Source of the DNA: Saussurea involucrata
Lineage: Eukaryota > Streptophyta > Magnoliopsida > Asterales > Asteraceae
Assembly (NCBI GenBank): GCA_033807775.1
Contig: CM066315.1
Location: 9,614,501-9,678,500 of the forward strand
Direction of reading: 5' to 3'
DNA: 64,000 nucleotides
In this document: piece by piece, positions 45,391-56,265 of the stretch
How the letters are laid out: every line of letters begins with the position of its first letter
How positions within the stretch are numbered: the first letter of the stretch is position 1
Made by a program: the position numbers and the translations under genes
The notes under the pieces: model-generated
The model's database searches: none
What the model saw: only the letters and a program-made list of their open reading frames with translations
What the model was told of the DNA's origin: nothing

Positions 45391-46234
45391 GTTCATACAA
45401 AACTAATATAGCATTAAATTGCAATGGTATTTATAGATTTTTAATTTATATGAGAAAGTAGTGGTGGATCCTGAGAATTTTATGGTTGGGGCACACTTTA
45501 AGGTGTCGGTTTTTTTTTTAAAAACTGAATAATTAATATAGGCCAAAATGGTTTCGGGTTTTTGTTTTAGGTTTAAATGGTTCGGTTACCGAATAAAGAT
45601 AACTTATTCGGTTCAATTTTAGTTGATTTTTTACTGAATACAGATAATTTAACCAATAGTAGATTTTTCGAGTTGGGCTCAAAAAAATTATACTAGGCAC
45701 AAGCTCGACTCGAGCTCGAATAAAATTTTCATGTAGGACGCAAACTCAAATATTTTTTGATTTACAAAGTTCGATGTTCGTTTATGGCCTAGTACCATAT
45801 ATAAAAAGGTTTAGATAAAAATAAAAGTTGAGAATTTAAAAATAGATTTTTGAGCTAAACAAAATATGCCAAAAAAAGTATTTCTTTTTTATTTTCATTT
45901 GTTTTTAGTTATTCTCACATTATCGACTTTTTATTAATATATATTTTTTCAAATATAAGAAAAAAGAAACTGGCGTTTACATATTATCATGTTTGTCATT
46001 TGGTTGAGTGACTTTGGAAAAATATATATGATATGTTTTTATAGCACAAGTAAATAGTTTATCACTGTTTTAAAAAAAATTGTCGTACAATTTTTTATAT
46101 GTATATATAAAGTTCTAAAAATATATATAATTATATATAAAGTCAACAAAAGTGCATGAACACAAAAGGTTCCATGTGTATGGATGTCTTCCTTTTAGTT
46201 TATTTATTTATATATATGTATATATATATATATA
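45391..46234. other. AT-rich spacer with degenerate repeat debris
   Basis: Contains 'GGTTCGGTTACCGAATAA'-type phrases (45540-45660) like those of the hAT-type element at 53569-54704, so it may hold an old relative. Otherwise AT-rich, no gene. Confidence 0.45.
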
Positions 46235-46466
46235 GGACGGTAATCAAATGAGAACCGTAAAAAGGTTGAGAACCATGAAAACCGATCTAAACCATTAACT
46301 GATTTAATCTATTACGGCTTAGATGGGTTTTCACGGTTCTCAATCTTTTAATTATAACCATATGGTCAAAAGTTTAATTATAACCATGTGATCAAAACCA
46401 AATTATGGCTTAGATCGGTTCTCATGGTTTCTAATCTTTTTTTGTTTCGCACATGATTTAACCCCT
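46235..46466. mobile_element. (TA)n-flanked inverted-repeat MITE, same family as 464-840
   Basis: The left end ATCAAATGAGAACCGTAAAA pairs with the right end TTCTCATGGTTTCTAATC...CATGATTTAACCCC. TA tracts lie on both sides. Confidence 0.75.
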
Positions 46467-46486
46467 ATATATATATATATATATAT

Positions 46487-46870
46487 GTGGAGAGATTCAA
46501 ATGAAAAGTGCACTTTTTTTGAGAAATAGAGAAGTGATCTTGGCCATTTATTCGGTCAAGATCGACGGCTTTGATCGAGAAGCAGCGGATAATTCCTCGC
46601 GTGGTCTGCACAAGATAGAGGGGTAGTTTCGTAAAAAATACGCGGGACGAGTTCATATATGAATCTGTGTGATTCATATATGAACCTTTGTGTTCATATA
46701 TAAACCTTTGTAATTCACGTATAAACTCTTTTTAACTAATTCATATATGAACCTTTGTGATTCATATATGAATCAGTTAATTTGTTCATATGAGAAGTAG
46801 TTAAAAAAATTCATATATGAATCACAAAGGTTCATATACGAATTAGTTAAAAAAATTCATATATGAACAC
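46487..46870. mobile_element. (TA)n-flanked element fragment with TTCATATATGAA array
   Basis: Starts GTGGAGAGATTCAAATG after a TA tract. From 46648 on it consists of about eight copies, several exact, of the palindrome TTCATATATGAA separated by 'CTTTGTG' type spacers. It is cut off at 46870 by retrotransposon E2; its other end is not in the window. Confidence 0.7.
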
Positions 46871-47384
46871 TGTAATAACCAAGAATAAATTTGGAAGGTT
46901 TTAATGTCTTGTGGTATAACTTAATAAAACTGAAAGTTGAGGGGCTAGTTTGTAATAAGGGTTAAGGTATAAAAACACAATGATTGGCACAAAACCCTAG
47001 TTTTGCAATTGTTTTGTGTGGGGTGCGGCTAAGCAAAGGAAGAGAGAGAGAGAGCAAGAAGGAAGAAAGAGAGAAAGAGCAAGAAGGAAGAAAGAGTCTT
47101 CAATTTGAATTGGAGAAAGAGAAAGATTTCAACATCATCAAGTTTTCAGGTAATCTCTCCTCTACATCCCTAATCTGTGATTTCCGCTGCTGAACTAGGT
47201 ATTTTTGGAGGTTTTGATTAAAAGTTGGGTTTGAAGCTTAATGGAAGATATTAGGTGTCATATTGTGTTTTTGCAGCTAAGATTTCGGTATTAAATGAGT
47301 TAGTAAATCAGAGTTCTGTTGCTAATCTAAGATTCATTGGAATAAGAGCTTATCAGTAATTTTCGGTTCCAAGTGGGTTCTGAG

Positions 47385-47650
47385 TCGGCGTCCGGAAAGG
47401 CCCTGTGGACGTCCGGACACGATGATCCATTTGAGAGAGGTTTCCGGATGAGGTGACTGTCCGGATAAGAAAACTATCCGGATGGGAAAGTCGTCCGGTA
47501 AGTATGAGTTGTCCGGTAAGTATTAGTTATGCGGTAAGTAGTAGACCCGGTAAGTAGTAGACCCGGTAAGTAGAGTACCCGGTAAGTGATAGTCCCGGTA
47601 AGTGGTGTATCCGGTAAGATGAGTCCGGATAGTGTCCGGAAAGTTGGTAT
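47385..47650. repeat. TCCGGA-rich cluster in the E2 LTR
   Basis: About fifteen CCGG-centred motifs (TCCGGA, TCCGGATAAG, CCCGGTAAGTAG) in 265 bases. The same motif type clusters in both E0 LTRs (2750-3030 and 13600-13880). Confidence 0.85.
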
Positions 47651-47739
47651 TAGGGTCTGAGCAGTTTATATTTCATCCATTTCTCAGGTAACCCGACTGT
47701 AAGTCAGAAGTAGAGTAAGAAAGGAAGTTAAACGCATCA

Positions 47740-50523
47740 TGTAACACCTGAAATTTTCGGATAAGTAAAATTTTGAATCGGTGTGGAACCGACCTTTTAA
47801 GAAAAATATGAAAAATAGAATTTTGGTTTAAATCTTAGATTTTATGGTCTTGTTGGATGGAGAATTCGAATACGAGTCCAACGGTTCTTTCCGGAGCGAA
47901 AACGGAGCTATAACGAATAAGTTATGGCCAAAACAGTGTTTAAGGAAAATGAACTGCTCACGCCCGCACTACCATTTGCTCGCGCCCACGAGCAATTACC
48001 CAAAATTTGGCAGCAGCTCTGCTCGAGGCCGCGAGCTAAACCGCGAGCACCTGATCAGCTTAAAAATGTGAATTTCACTCCCCAAACTTCATTTCTTCAT
48101 ATCTCTCTCATTTCAACTCCGATTTTGGTGATTCAAGTTGCTATGGTTTCGTTTTTGAGAGCTCTTCAAGGATCTAGAAAGAGTTTGGAAGTTTATTGAA
48201 AGATTCAAGGGTGTTTGGTGGTGGTAAGTCTCTCATTTCTCACTCTCACATCTCTTCTCTTCTCTCCAAATCGTTTCCCCTCTTTCTCTCACAAACCCTA
48301 ACTGATTTTGGGGCTTTTTCATGGAGATTAATGTGTTTCTTTCTCCATTTTATGTTAGTGGTTTCATTTATTGATGCAAGAGCAAGTTTCATCCACAACA
48401 CTAGAGATTTTTGGGGTTTTCTAGGTTTTCATCAAAACCTAAGTGGTGAGTTCATCCTCCTAGCTTCTATACTTTCATATGAGTTATAAATGTTCCATTG
48501 ACGATCTCCTAGTGTTTTGTTTCTCCAATTTCGGTTTGGATGACTTTGGAGATGTTAGGTTAATATTGGGGTTTTGGTCAAAATGGAGATTTCGATATAA
48601 GATGTTTGGGGAATGGTTTTAAAATGGTTGAATATGAATATTCATGGTTGGAAGTTATGAATTTAGGTTTTTGGAGGTTTTGGTTTGAGGATGCAAACTT
48701 CTTCAAATGAGCTTACGTTTGGAGAAACTCTAGATTTAGCCTAAATCTAGCAAGGTGAGTTCAAGTTGCTTTGTGAAAACTTTGTACATGCCAAAATATG
48801 TGTTTTAAAGTATTTGTGTGCATTATGTGAAATTATCCCTTGTTGAGTTATTTGGTGGGTTTTTGACTTAATCAAAATGTTGAACTTTACATATCTTGTG
48901 AAACACCCACATTTGGGGATTTTGAGTGATTGATGAATAAATCACGAGTGAGAGAGGTTTTGGTTAACTGATTGCATAAGTGAAAGCTATATGGTAAAAA
49001 TACACTTTTAGTGTTTATTGTGGTTGTGCAATAATTATGATGTGTTATATGTTAATTGCATTTATTTGAATACGTGCGGGTTTAAGTATTGGTCTTATGT
49101 GTGAGGACCGTTTGATGATCTTGTGTTCTTAGTACCTTTGGGACTAATGAACCTTGGTGAGCTATATGCATTGTCAAGTATAAAAGAGTTGCATATACGT
49201 GTACATATAGATGCATACATGAATTGACTTCATTGGGAAGGTAGCAATGAAGGGGTTGCGAGATTATCACGCCTCGGAGCGTGTGTCGCATGATGTGGAT
49301 TAGATGCATTTTAATTGCATGAGTTGATGTTGATAAATGATCATTAGATCTTTCGAGCAGATGGCTCGGTTTTGGACTCGGTTGAGTCTTGAGGGCCTTC
49401 GCCCGGTTTATTAAGCTCGACGTAGGCTTGGGGTTGGAATTGCATGAATTGCATTGTATTTGAGGTTTACATGATGTGAATGCATTGGTTATTCTTTTGA
49501 GGTCATGTATGATATTAAGTCGAGTAAACTTGTTTCGGATGGTGGGTTTCCAAGGTAAAGATCCAGTAAGATTGAACTTGGTGGTTTGGACTAAAGACCT
49601 AGTTTTGGTTGATGTCTAAGAAGGGCTAAAGACCTAGTTTTGGTTGATGCCGATGAGGGACTAAAGACCTAGTTTTGGTTGATGTCTAAGATGGGCTAAA
49701 GACCTAGTTTTGGTTGATGCCGGAGATAGGCTAAAGACCTAGTTTTGGTTGATGCCGGAGATGGACTAAAGACCTAGTTTTGGTTTTATTTATGTGTTTG
49801 CCACATTCGATGAAATCGGGTCTTCCCCGTCACCGAAGAGCGTTGATTTCGGATATTTTATTTATCCGCGTTGTCGAGGTTATATTCTATGCATACGAAT
49901 TGTTTTCCATGATTGATGGACGGGTTTATGTTTCATCCTTATTGGATGTTTTAACTATTGGAGTTTTATTCGCTATGGCGATTATTTGAGAAATAATTAT
50001 TTAATTAACTCTTGATGGAGTTTTGGATTTGAGTCCATTGCAGAGAAACGATTTTCGTTGGAAGCTTTCCTCACAAGAATTGTGTGCGTTGGAAATTGGG
50101 TTGTCGATGTCTTTTATACAAACCCTTTTTGAAGATCATTTATTACGTTGAATCTTTTGGTTTATCAATTGATTTGCTCATGATGTAAACCCTTGAACTC
50201 ACTAGGCGTTAGCCTAACCTTTTTATTTGTCGGCATGTGCAACAGGTTCAGGTTGGGAATAGCTTTAGCTACACTGTGAAGGGAGGAGTGCTAGTAGAGT
50301 GCACAAGAAGTGAGATGCTTAGAGAAGTCTTCCGCACATATTTGGGATTAGCAACTTGTAAATGGGTTAAGTAACACCCGTCTTGAGATGTTAGTTGTTT
50401 AGTTTGTGATGTTTAAAGTTTGAGGTATTTTCAAGGATGATATGTAGAAGTAATTTTATCATCTTTTAGTTTAATTTATTGAAATTAAAGTTAGTTGCTC
50501 ATTCCAATTTTGAGGGTGTTACA
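47740..50523. mobile_element. Solo LTR
   Basis: 2,784 bases beginning TGTAACACCTGAAATTTT and ending GAGGGTGTTACA, flanked by a perfect 5 bp duplication CATCA (47735-47739 and 50524-50528). The interior and second LTR are absent, as after recombination between the two LTRs. It lies inside the 5' LTR of E2. It contains GCTCG/CGAGC hairpins (47950-48055) and a 35 bp minisatellite. The frames at 47844-48489 and 49780-49989 have no recognisable product. Confidence 0.93.
49591..49785. repeat. 35 bp minisatellite in the solo LTR
   Basis: Six copies of CTAAAGACCTAGTTTTGGTT plus a variable 15-base spacer, starting at 49591, 49626, 49661, 49696, 49731 and 49766, exactly 35 bases apart. Confidence 0.96.
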
Positions 50524-51267
50524 CATCAGGTGAGTTTTTCTAACTAAAATACGTGTTTTTAAACATGTTTTCAGAAGGAAGTGAATGAGTAAAACTGCTA
50601 TGTTTATTTGCATGATTTTACTTGTTTGAAAGTTTATATGAGATGTATGCATACATTGTGTAGACGTAAATTGGCTAAGACGGGAGGTAGACCCGCCAGT
50701 GCTCATGCCGGGAAGGTGACCCGTTTATGCTATGGAAGGGAGTATCCAGTAAGGCAGTGTGAGACTGACTCGTTGTCACTTTCGGATGACTTCAGGGTGC
50801 TATTTACGAGTGCGGATTTATCCGTGAAAGTGTTTATGAAAAGTTATGTGAAAGTATTTATGAAAAGTTATGTGAAAGTATTTATGAAAAGTGTTTATGA
50901 AAAGTTATGTGAAAATTTTATGAAATGCTATGAGAAAGTTATAAAGTGTTTTAAATGATTTTTTGAGAACTGTCAGGAGGGAGCTCACTAGACCTCATGG
51001 TCTAACCCTCGCATTTTCCAAACTAAACCTTTTCAGGTAAGCAGATAGTAGGAGGCTCAGGTATTTGAGCAAGAGCAGAATAGAGAACAGATGCGGTGAG
51101 AGACAGTGCCACTCATACCTGTAGTAGTTAATTATTCTCAGTTGTGTATAGGTTGTTTCCGCCAACCTAAGTTATGAGACAGATGTACGAAATCTCTGGG
51201 ACCCAGTATTGTAATTCTTTAAATTTAAAATGCTATGTATGCTTTATTTAGACTGGGTTGTTACAAT

Positions 51268-51280
51268 TGGTATCAGAGCC
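51268..51280 (+). other. Primer-binding site of E2
   Basis: TGGTATCAGAGCC two bases after the LTR end, as in E1. Confidence 0.88.
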
Positions 51281-53568
51281 ATAGTTTAAGGGATTTAAGT
51301 GACCGGACGGGCCTAAACTTAAACTTTGGGAGTAGAAATCACAACTAAGAATCAGGAAATGCGTTAGGAGGGCACTATTATAGAAATAGGACTAATAGGG
51401 TACCGAGGACAGTCATGTAAGGTAAGTTTGGGATTACACCTGGCCAGTGTAATTGCGAACTTACAGGTACATGTATGTGCTTAATCTGCCTTATTATTCC
51501 GAAGTTGTAGTCTTAAGCTAGCTGGTGTGTTGTGTTCCAGTAATATAAAATGTCAGTAAGATCCCTGAGAGGTAGATTGAGACCCATTGTTGGGAAGCAT
51601 CGTAAGAGATCATTTATGATGTGATTATGTATACATCGTAGAGAAAAATGTTGTATAGAATGTTACGAGTCGTCTAGAGGTAGATCTTCGTGGATTCGAA
51701 GAGGATGAATGATTGCTTTTGAGTAAGATTCCTGGTTCTGGAGAGTCCCAGTTCTAGAGGTTGTAGGATAGATCAGTTGTGTTGGTAAGGGGGAAAAGTG
51801 TCGAGATTTGGAGAGCTTCAATTCAAGAACGAGTGGACGATTAGAGCCCCGACTCTTTAGACGAGCTTTTCAGTGACGGGATCAATAAAGGAAAGATACC
51901 CGTGGTGGATTGAAATTTGTTGAGGTAGAATGTGAGATGATTTGGTCAAGGCGAAAATAGTATGAAATGGTTGAGTAAGTGGACCATTGAATGTGTGTAT
52001 AGCAAGTTGTTGCAAGGCCGAGAAGGCGACCACCGGTCGAAAGTAGAGTGTCAATGATAAGTTGCGTGAGTAAAGCGATTGACCTTGTTTGAGTAAGTAG
52101 CCTTCAATTGCGAGTAGAGTTTCATGCATTGAGTTCGTAAATGTGTACATGAGATTTTTCATAAGTAAATGTGTAAATATCAAGTTTGATCGGATATGGG
52201 TCGGCGTGTGCAAGCGTATGTTTAAAGAAAAAAAATGCAAATCCATTTACATCGCACAATGAAGTCTTGAGGTTTAGGATTTGCAAAATATTCCACTATT
52301 TTCATGATAAGTTAAATTGTTGCAAAAAGTCAAGAAAACGTTTGAATGCCAAACTTTTATAACCAAAATGAGTATTGACATGTTGAAGTTATATAAATGA
52401 GTGTGAGAACCGACTGGTTTACTTCGTGTCGGTAATTCCTTTCAGAATTTTGTCGTATGAAAAGATTTTCATCCAATATATATTTCGGTCGTTACAACAT
52501 ATTTTTGGTTGAGTAAGATTAAGTTTTACGGAAAGGTGCATGCAAACGATTCTCAAGATCGTTGTGCAGGGCATTGGAGTTATGAGAATGTAGGGGTCGC
52601 GTGTACCCAAGTTGTTTCCAAGTATTGTTTCTTTAAAATGATAAAAAGTGTGAAATGATTTATTTATCGCGTTGTCATGCATGAAGGCTATGAACTCACT
52701 AGATCGTAGAGTACTACATTTTAAGCTAAAGAAGGACTCCTAGAGTGGAGAGGTGTTGGACAAATCAGGGGAGAATGTTTGTAGTTTTGGTATTTGTGTT
52801 CAAGAGGAGAGGTGAGCGGTGGAAGAGTCGGAAGTGGACTTTAGTGTCGGTTGTATGCGGGTCTGTACCCTTGTGCGGTGACTGGAAATACAGTTGTCGA
52901 GGGACGGTTGTGTTCAGGGGAAAGACTAGAAGTCATCAAGGTGTTGGTATTAGCAACTCGTTATGAGTAGTGTAGTGAAGTAGGAAGGGAATATCCTCGA
53001 CGTCAAATAAGAGTTTTAAAGAGATCTTGTGATACTGACGATGCACGTGTGAGTTTCAAATGAGGGCGACGGGGTGTGAACTTGATTAGGATATGTCGGA
53101 AGGTTGAAAGTTGAAATACCACCTTGTAGGGGTGGTAAGTTAGTGAAAGGCTGCTGTTTTAGATAAGCGTTTTTACTTACGAGATGGATGGTTCGTAAAG
53201 GATGAAGTATTTAGCACAAACGAAGTGAGTATATAGATTATGTCGATCTGTGAGGAAATGTGCCCAGTCGATGTAATGGTTTGAAATTGCAAAGAGCTAG
53301 CAAGAAACGAGTATGTTAGAGTTAATCAGAAACTCGTGTATTGTGGTTCAACTAGAGCTGGGGAGAGACAATGTAGCGAGATAGACTCGGTTATTTATGC
53401 GGGAGGTCTTGAAGATAAGTTTGAGTTGTGTACGAACGACCATGAGAGACATGGTTTGCAGTAAGGTGTTATGGGTAGAGAATGTTCGGATGAGTAGTGG
53501 CATCAATTGCCAAGATAAATGTGTCAGCCAGTGTGTAATGTGATGTTAGAAAGAGGAAGCATCAGATG
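51281..53568 (+). other. Non-coding interior of E2, first part
   Basis: No credible gene; frames such as 51857-52246 (minus) have no family. Long stretches match the interior of E1 (for example 'ATGAAGGCTATGAACTCACT' at 52680 and 6795). The sequence TCGGAAGTGGACTTTAGT and the following 'GTCTGTACCCTTGT' also correspond. Confidence 0.65.
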
Positions 53569-54291
53569 TAGGGGTGTTATTCGGTCGGTTAAATCGGTTT
53601 TCGGTTTATTCGGTTCGGGTTAATCGGTTTTTAAGTTTTTATAAAACTAACCGATAACCAAACCAAATAAGGTTCGGTTTAATCGGTTTAGGTTTATTCG
53701 GTTTCGGTTTCGGTTTATTCGGTTCGGTAACCGGTTAAACCGAATAAGAATTTATATTTTTTCGTTGGACACTTTCTCAAATTAATTGTCCGTTGCTTTT
53801 AATATATTATTGTATTATACAATAATACTCGGTAAATGACTTATTATATAAGTAAAAACGTCATCTATCAACCAATATCTACCGAATGATATATATATAC
53901 ATATATATATATATAGAGAGAGGGATAATAAATTGTAAACCATCATTTTCGTGTAAACCGTGTAAACTCTTGATTTCATAGGTTTTTTGATGAATTTTTT
54001 TTATGGAATTGTTTATTTTGATGAAATTGTTTCATATCATTCATTTCTTGATAAAAAAAATTATGAAATTTGTAGTTTCAAATGTGAAAACGAAAATATA
54101 TGAAACAGTTTCATAAAAATGAAAAATACCTATGAAACTACAAATTTCATAAAAAAATTCATCAAGAAATGAATGATATGAAACAATTTCATCAAAATAA
54201 ATAATTCCATAAAAAAGTTTCATCAAAAAACTCTATGAAATCGAGAGTTTACACGGTTTACACGAAAATGATGGTTTACAATTTAGTGAGC

Positions 54292-54358
<67 letters not shown>

Positions 54359-54704
54359 GCGACGTTGTAAATCAAAGAAAAAAATGTAATCTAATAAAAA
54401 CCTTATCTAGTATCGATAAAAAATATTATATAGCAATAAAATATGTAAAATAATAATAGTATAACATGTATTTGGATTATTTTTTATAAACACGAAATAT
54501 ATAAAATATTAGTAGAGTGTGATATTCGGGTTATTCGGTTTAACCGAATTAGAAAAAAAAATAACTGAAAACCGAACCGAATAAGAATTCGTATTCGGTT
54601 AACCGAACCGTTTAACCCGAAAACCGAATAACCCGAAACCGTTTAACCCAAATTTCATTCGGTTCGGGTGGGTTATTCGGTTTCGGTTATTTTTGACACC
54701 CCTA
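53569..54704. mobile_element. hAT-type non-autonomous element
   Basis: The ends TAGGGGTGT...ACACCCCTA form inverted repeats with a perfect 8 bp duplication ATCAGATG (53561-53568 and 54705-54712), as in hAT transposons. The subterminal parts are dense in CGGTTCGGTT/AACCGAACCG phrases. No transposase. The centre holds a (TA)n-flanked inverted-repeat element at 53916-54295. Confidence 0.92.
53916..54295. mobile_element. (TA)n-flanked long inverted repeat nested in the hAT element
   Basis: AAACCATCATTTTCGTGTAA...GTGTAAACTC is mirrored by GAGTTTACACGG...ACGAAAATGATGGTTT. The two arms are close to perfect over about 170 bases, and TA tracts lie on both sides (the right one about 57 bases, 54295-54351). 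Confidence 0.88.
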
Positions 54705-54712
54705 ATCAGATG

Positions 54713-55689
54713 GAAGTCTTTTTCGGAGTTTTCAGATGAGGTGTATGATTTGTTAATCAAGTCGTTGGAGCACGTGGTTTGTAAGATGGCGTTGTGACAC
54801 GACCATTATAGGAATAGAATGTCGGAGCGGTAGCGGATGGTTACCCAATTGAGAAATCAAGTGTCTTGGGTTGTGTGAGTCGCTAAGTAAGTATATTTTG
54901 GAATCACTGGAAGATTAAAGAAGATGTTGGATGAGTGAGTCTAAGAGGTGGTGTAGTAGATGCTAAATCTCTAAGGAATGTGAATTGTTTCCTTTTGTAC
55001 GAAAGGATTAGTTCGAGTAGGTAACGATTGGAAATCAAGGAGCTTGTAGTGACTTCGATCACCGGTGTCATTTCGAGATAACTAGTTTGGATGCCTCAGG
55101 TTAGAATTTTGGTTATGTGTAATAATGAGAAAGTGTTATCAGCATATGGAAAGATCGAAAGAGAGAGGCAAGTAACGTTTGGTGGGCGGTGCTCCACGTT
55201 AACGTAGGGAGGCGAAGATAGTATGTCGGGACAAGTGAGTAGGATGGAAGCAGTAAGCTTGGCAGTAACACCGAAAAGGTGGAGTAGTGTGTGTAGATCG
55301 TCATCAGTAAGTGTGCGAACCCCTGGAAAGAGTATAGAGGAAGAGGATTTGTGCATGTCTTTATGCGGGAAGGAAGTGGAAAAGGGCAGTTGAATGAGTT
55401 GAGTTGGTGATGATGTGAGAAACGTTCAAACGAACTGATCGTTCAGTGTAAGCTATTGAGAACAGTAGGGTGTGAGCATGGTTACTCCTCCTAGTTGAGT
55501 GGGGGTAACCGAGGTTATGTTATATGACTAGACGCTTGTGGTAAGCAGTGGAGAGCTGGTGTGTTTTCAGGATAAGTTCAATTCGGATAGGTGAACACTT
55601 CAATGAGGGATCATGGGAGTTTCCTACTATTAGTCACGTTAAGTGTGAAATGATGAAGTGGTGAGAACGTACGAATTAGTTGTCGAGCT
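54713..55689 (+). other. Non-coding interior of E2, second part
   Basis: Continues the colinearity with E1 (for example TAGAATTTTGGTTATGTG near 55101 against 8884). It ends at the reversed LTR fragment; no gene. Confidence 0.6.
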
Positions 55690-56265
55690 TGTAACACCCT
55701 AAAATTCAGGGCCAATTTAAACCTCAAAATACACGCGTTATGATCATCAAAATATCAGACTTTTATAAACCAAAGGGATCATAAGTAATTTCTATATATA
55801 CACAAAGTCGTCTAACTTAAATAATTTGATCAATTATACATCACAATAAGATCAACTAGATTATCTAAGGCTTGTCCCAAAAGTCATCAAAAGAATATCC
55901 TGATCCTTCGTTATCGCCAAGTCTGATTCCCTTCAACTGTAATCTCACTTCCCAAACTATTTCCCAGAGCCGGTACCTGGTAAGACAATTTAATTTTGAA
56001 ACATTAGGCTTTCGCCTAGTGAGATTATCCAAATCAAATTAAAATTTAACAACTAAAATATTAACAGATATATTAAACCTGTTATCAGCCAACTTACCAT
56101 ACCAAGCTCTTTTCAACCATTGGAATCCACCTATTCCCTTACTTATGACTAATAGTCATCATTTTATCAACGAGAATTACTATAAATCCCACCGGACTTA
56201 TAAATAATTCTAACTCCCAGAAATTACAGTTTCCAAACCTGCTTCTTTCTGAATTAGGATGTCAA
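55690..56265 (-). repeat. Fragment of an E1-family LTR, reversed
   Basis: Reads as the reverse complement of the last 580 or so bases of the E1 LTR (TGTAACACCCTAAAATTCAG). It is interrupted at 56266 by G2 within what is GGATTTGACATCC in E1, so the rest of this element should lie beyond the window's right edge. Confidence 0.88.

Larger units (their letters stand above)
46871..51265 (+). repeat. 5' LTR of E2, interrupted by the solo LTR
   Basis: The LTR proper is 46871-47739 plus 50529-51265, about 1.6 kb. It contains GA-rich repeats at 47040-47120 and a TCCGGA cluster. A 25-base 'GTGAAAGTATTTATGAAAAGTTAT' tandem repeat lies at about 50823-50925; the 116-codon frame there is an artefact of it. 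Confidence 0.82.
46871..55689 (+). mobile_element. Truncated LTR retrotransposon E2
   Basis: The 5' LTR (46871-51265, split by a solo LTR) begins TGTAATAACCAAG and ends GGGTTGTTACA, followed at 51268 by the primer-binding site TGGTATCAGAGCC. About 3.3 kb of its own interior follows, colinear in many places with the non-coding interior of E1, then it stops at 55689 against a reversed E1-type LTR fragment. No 3' LTR is present, so the 3' end was lost. No coding sequence survives. Confidence 0.85.
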
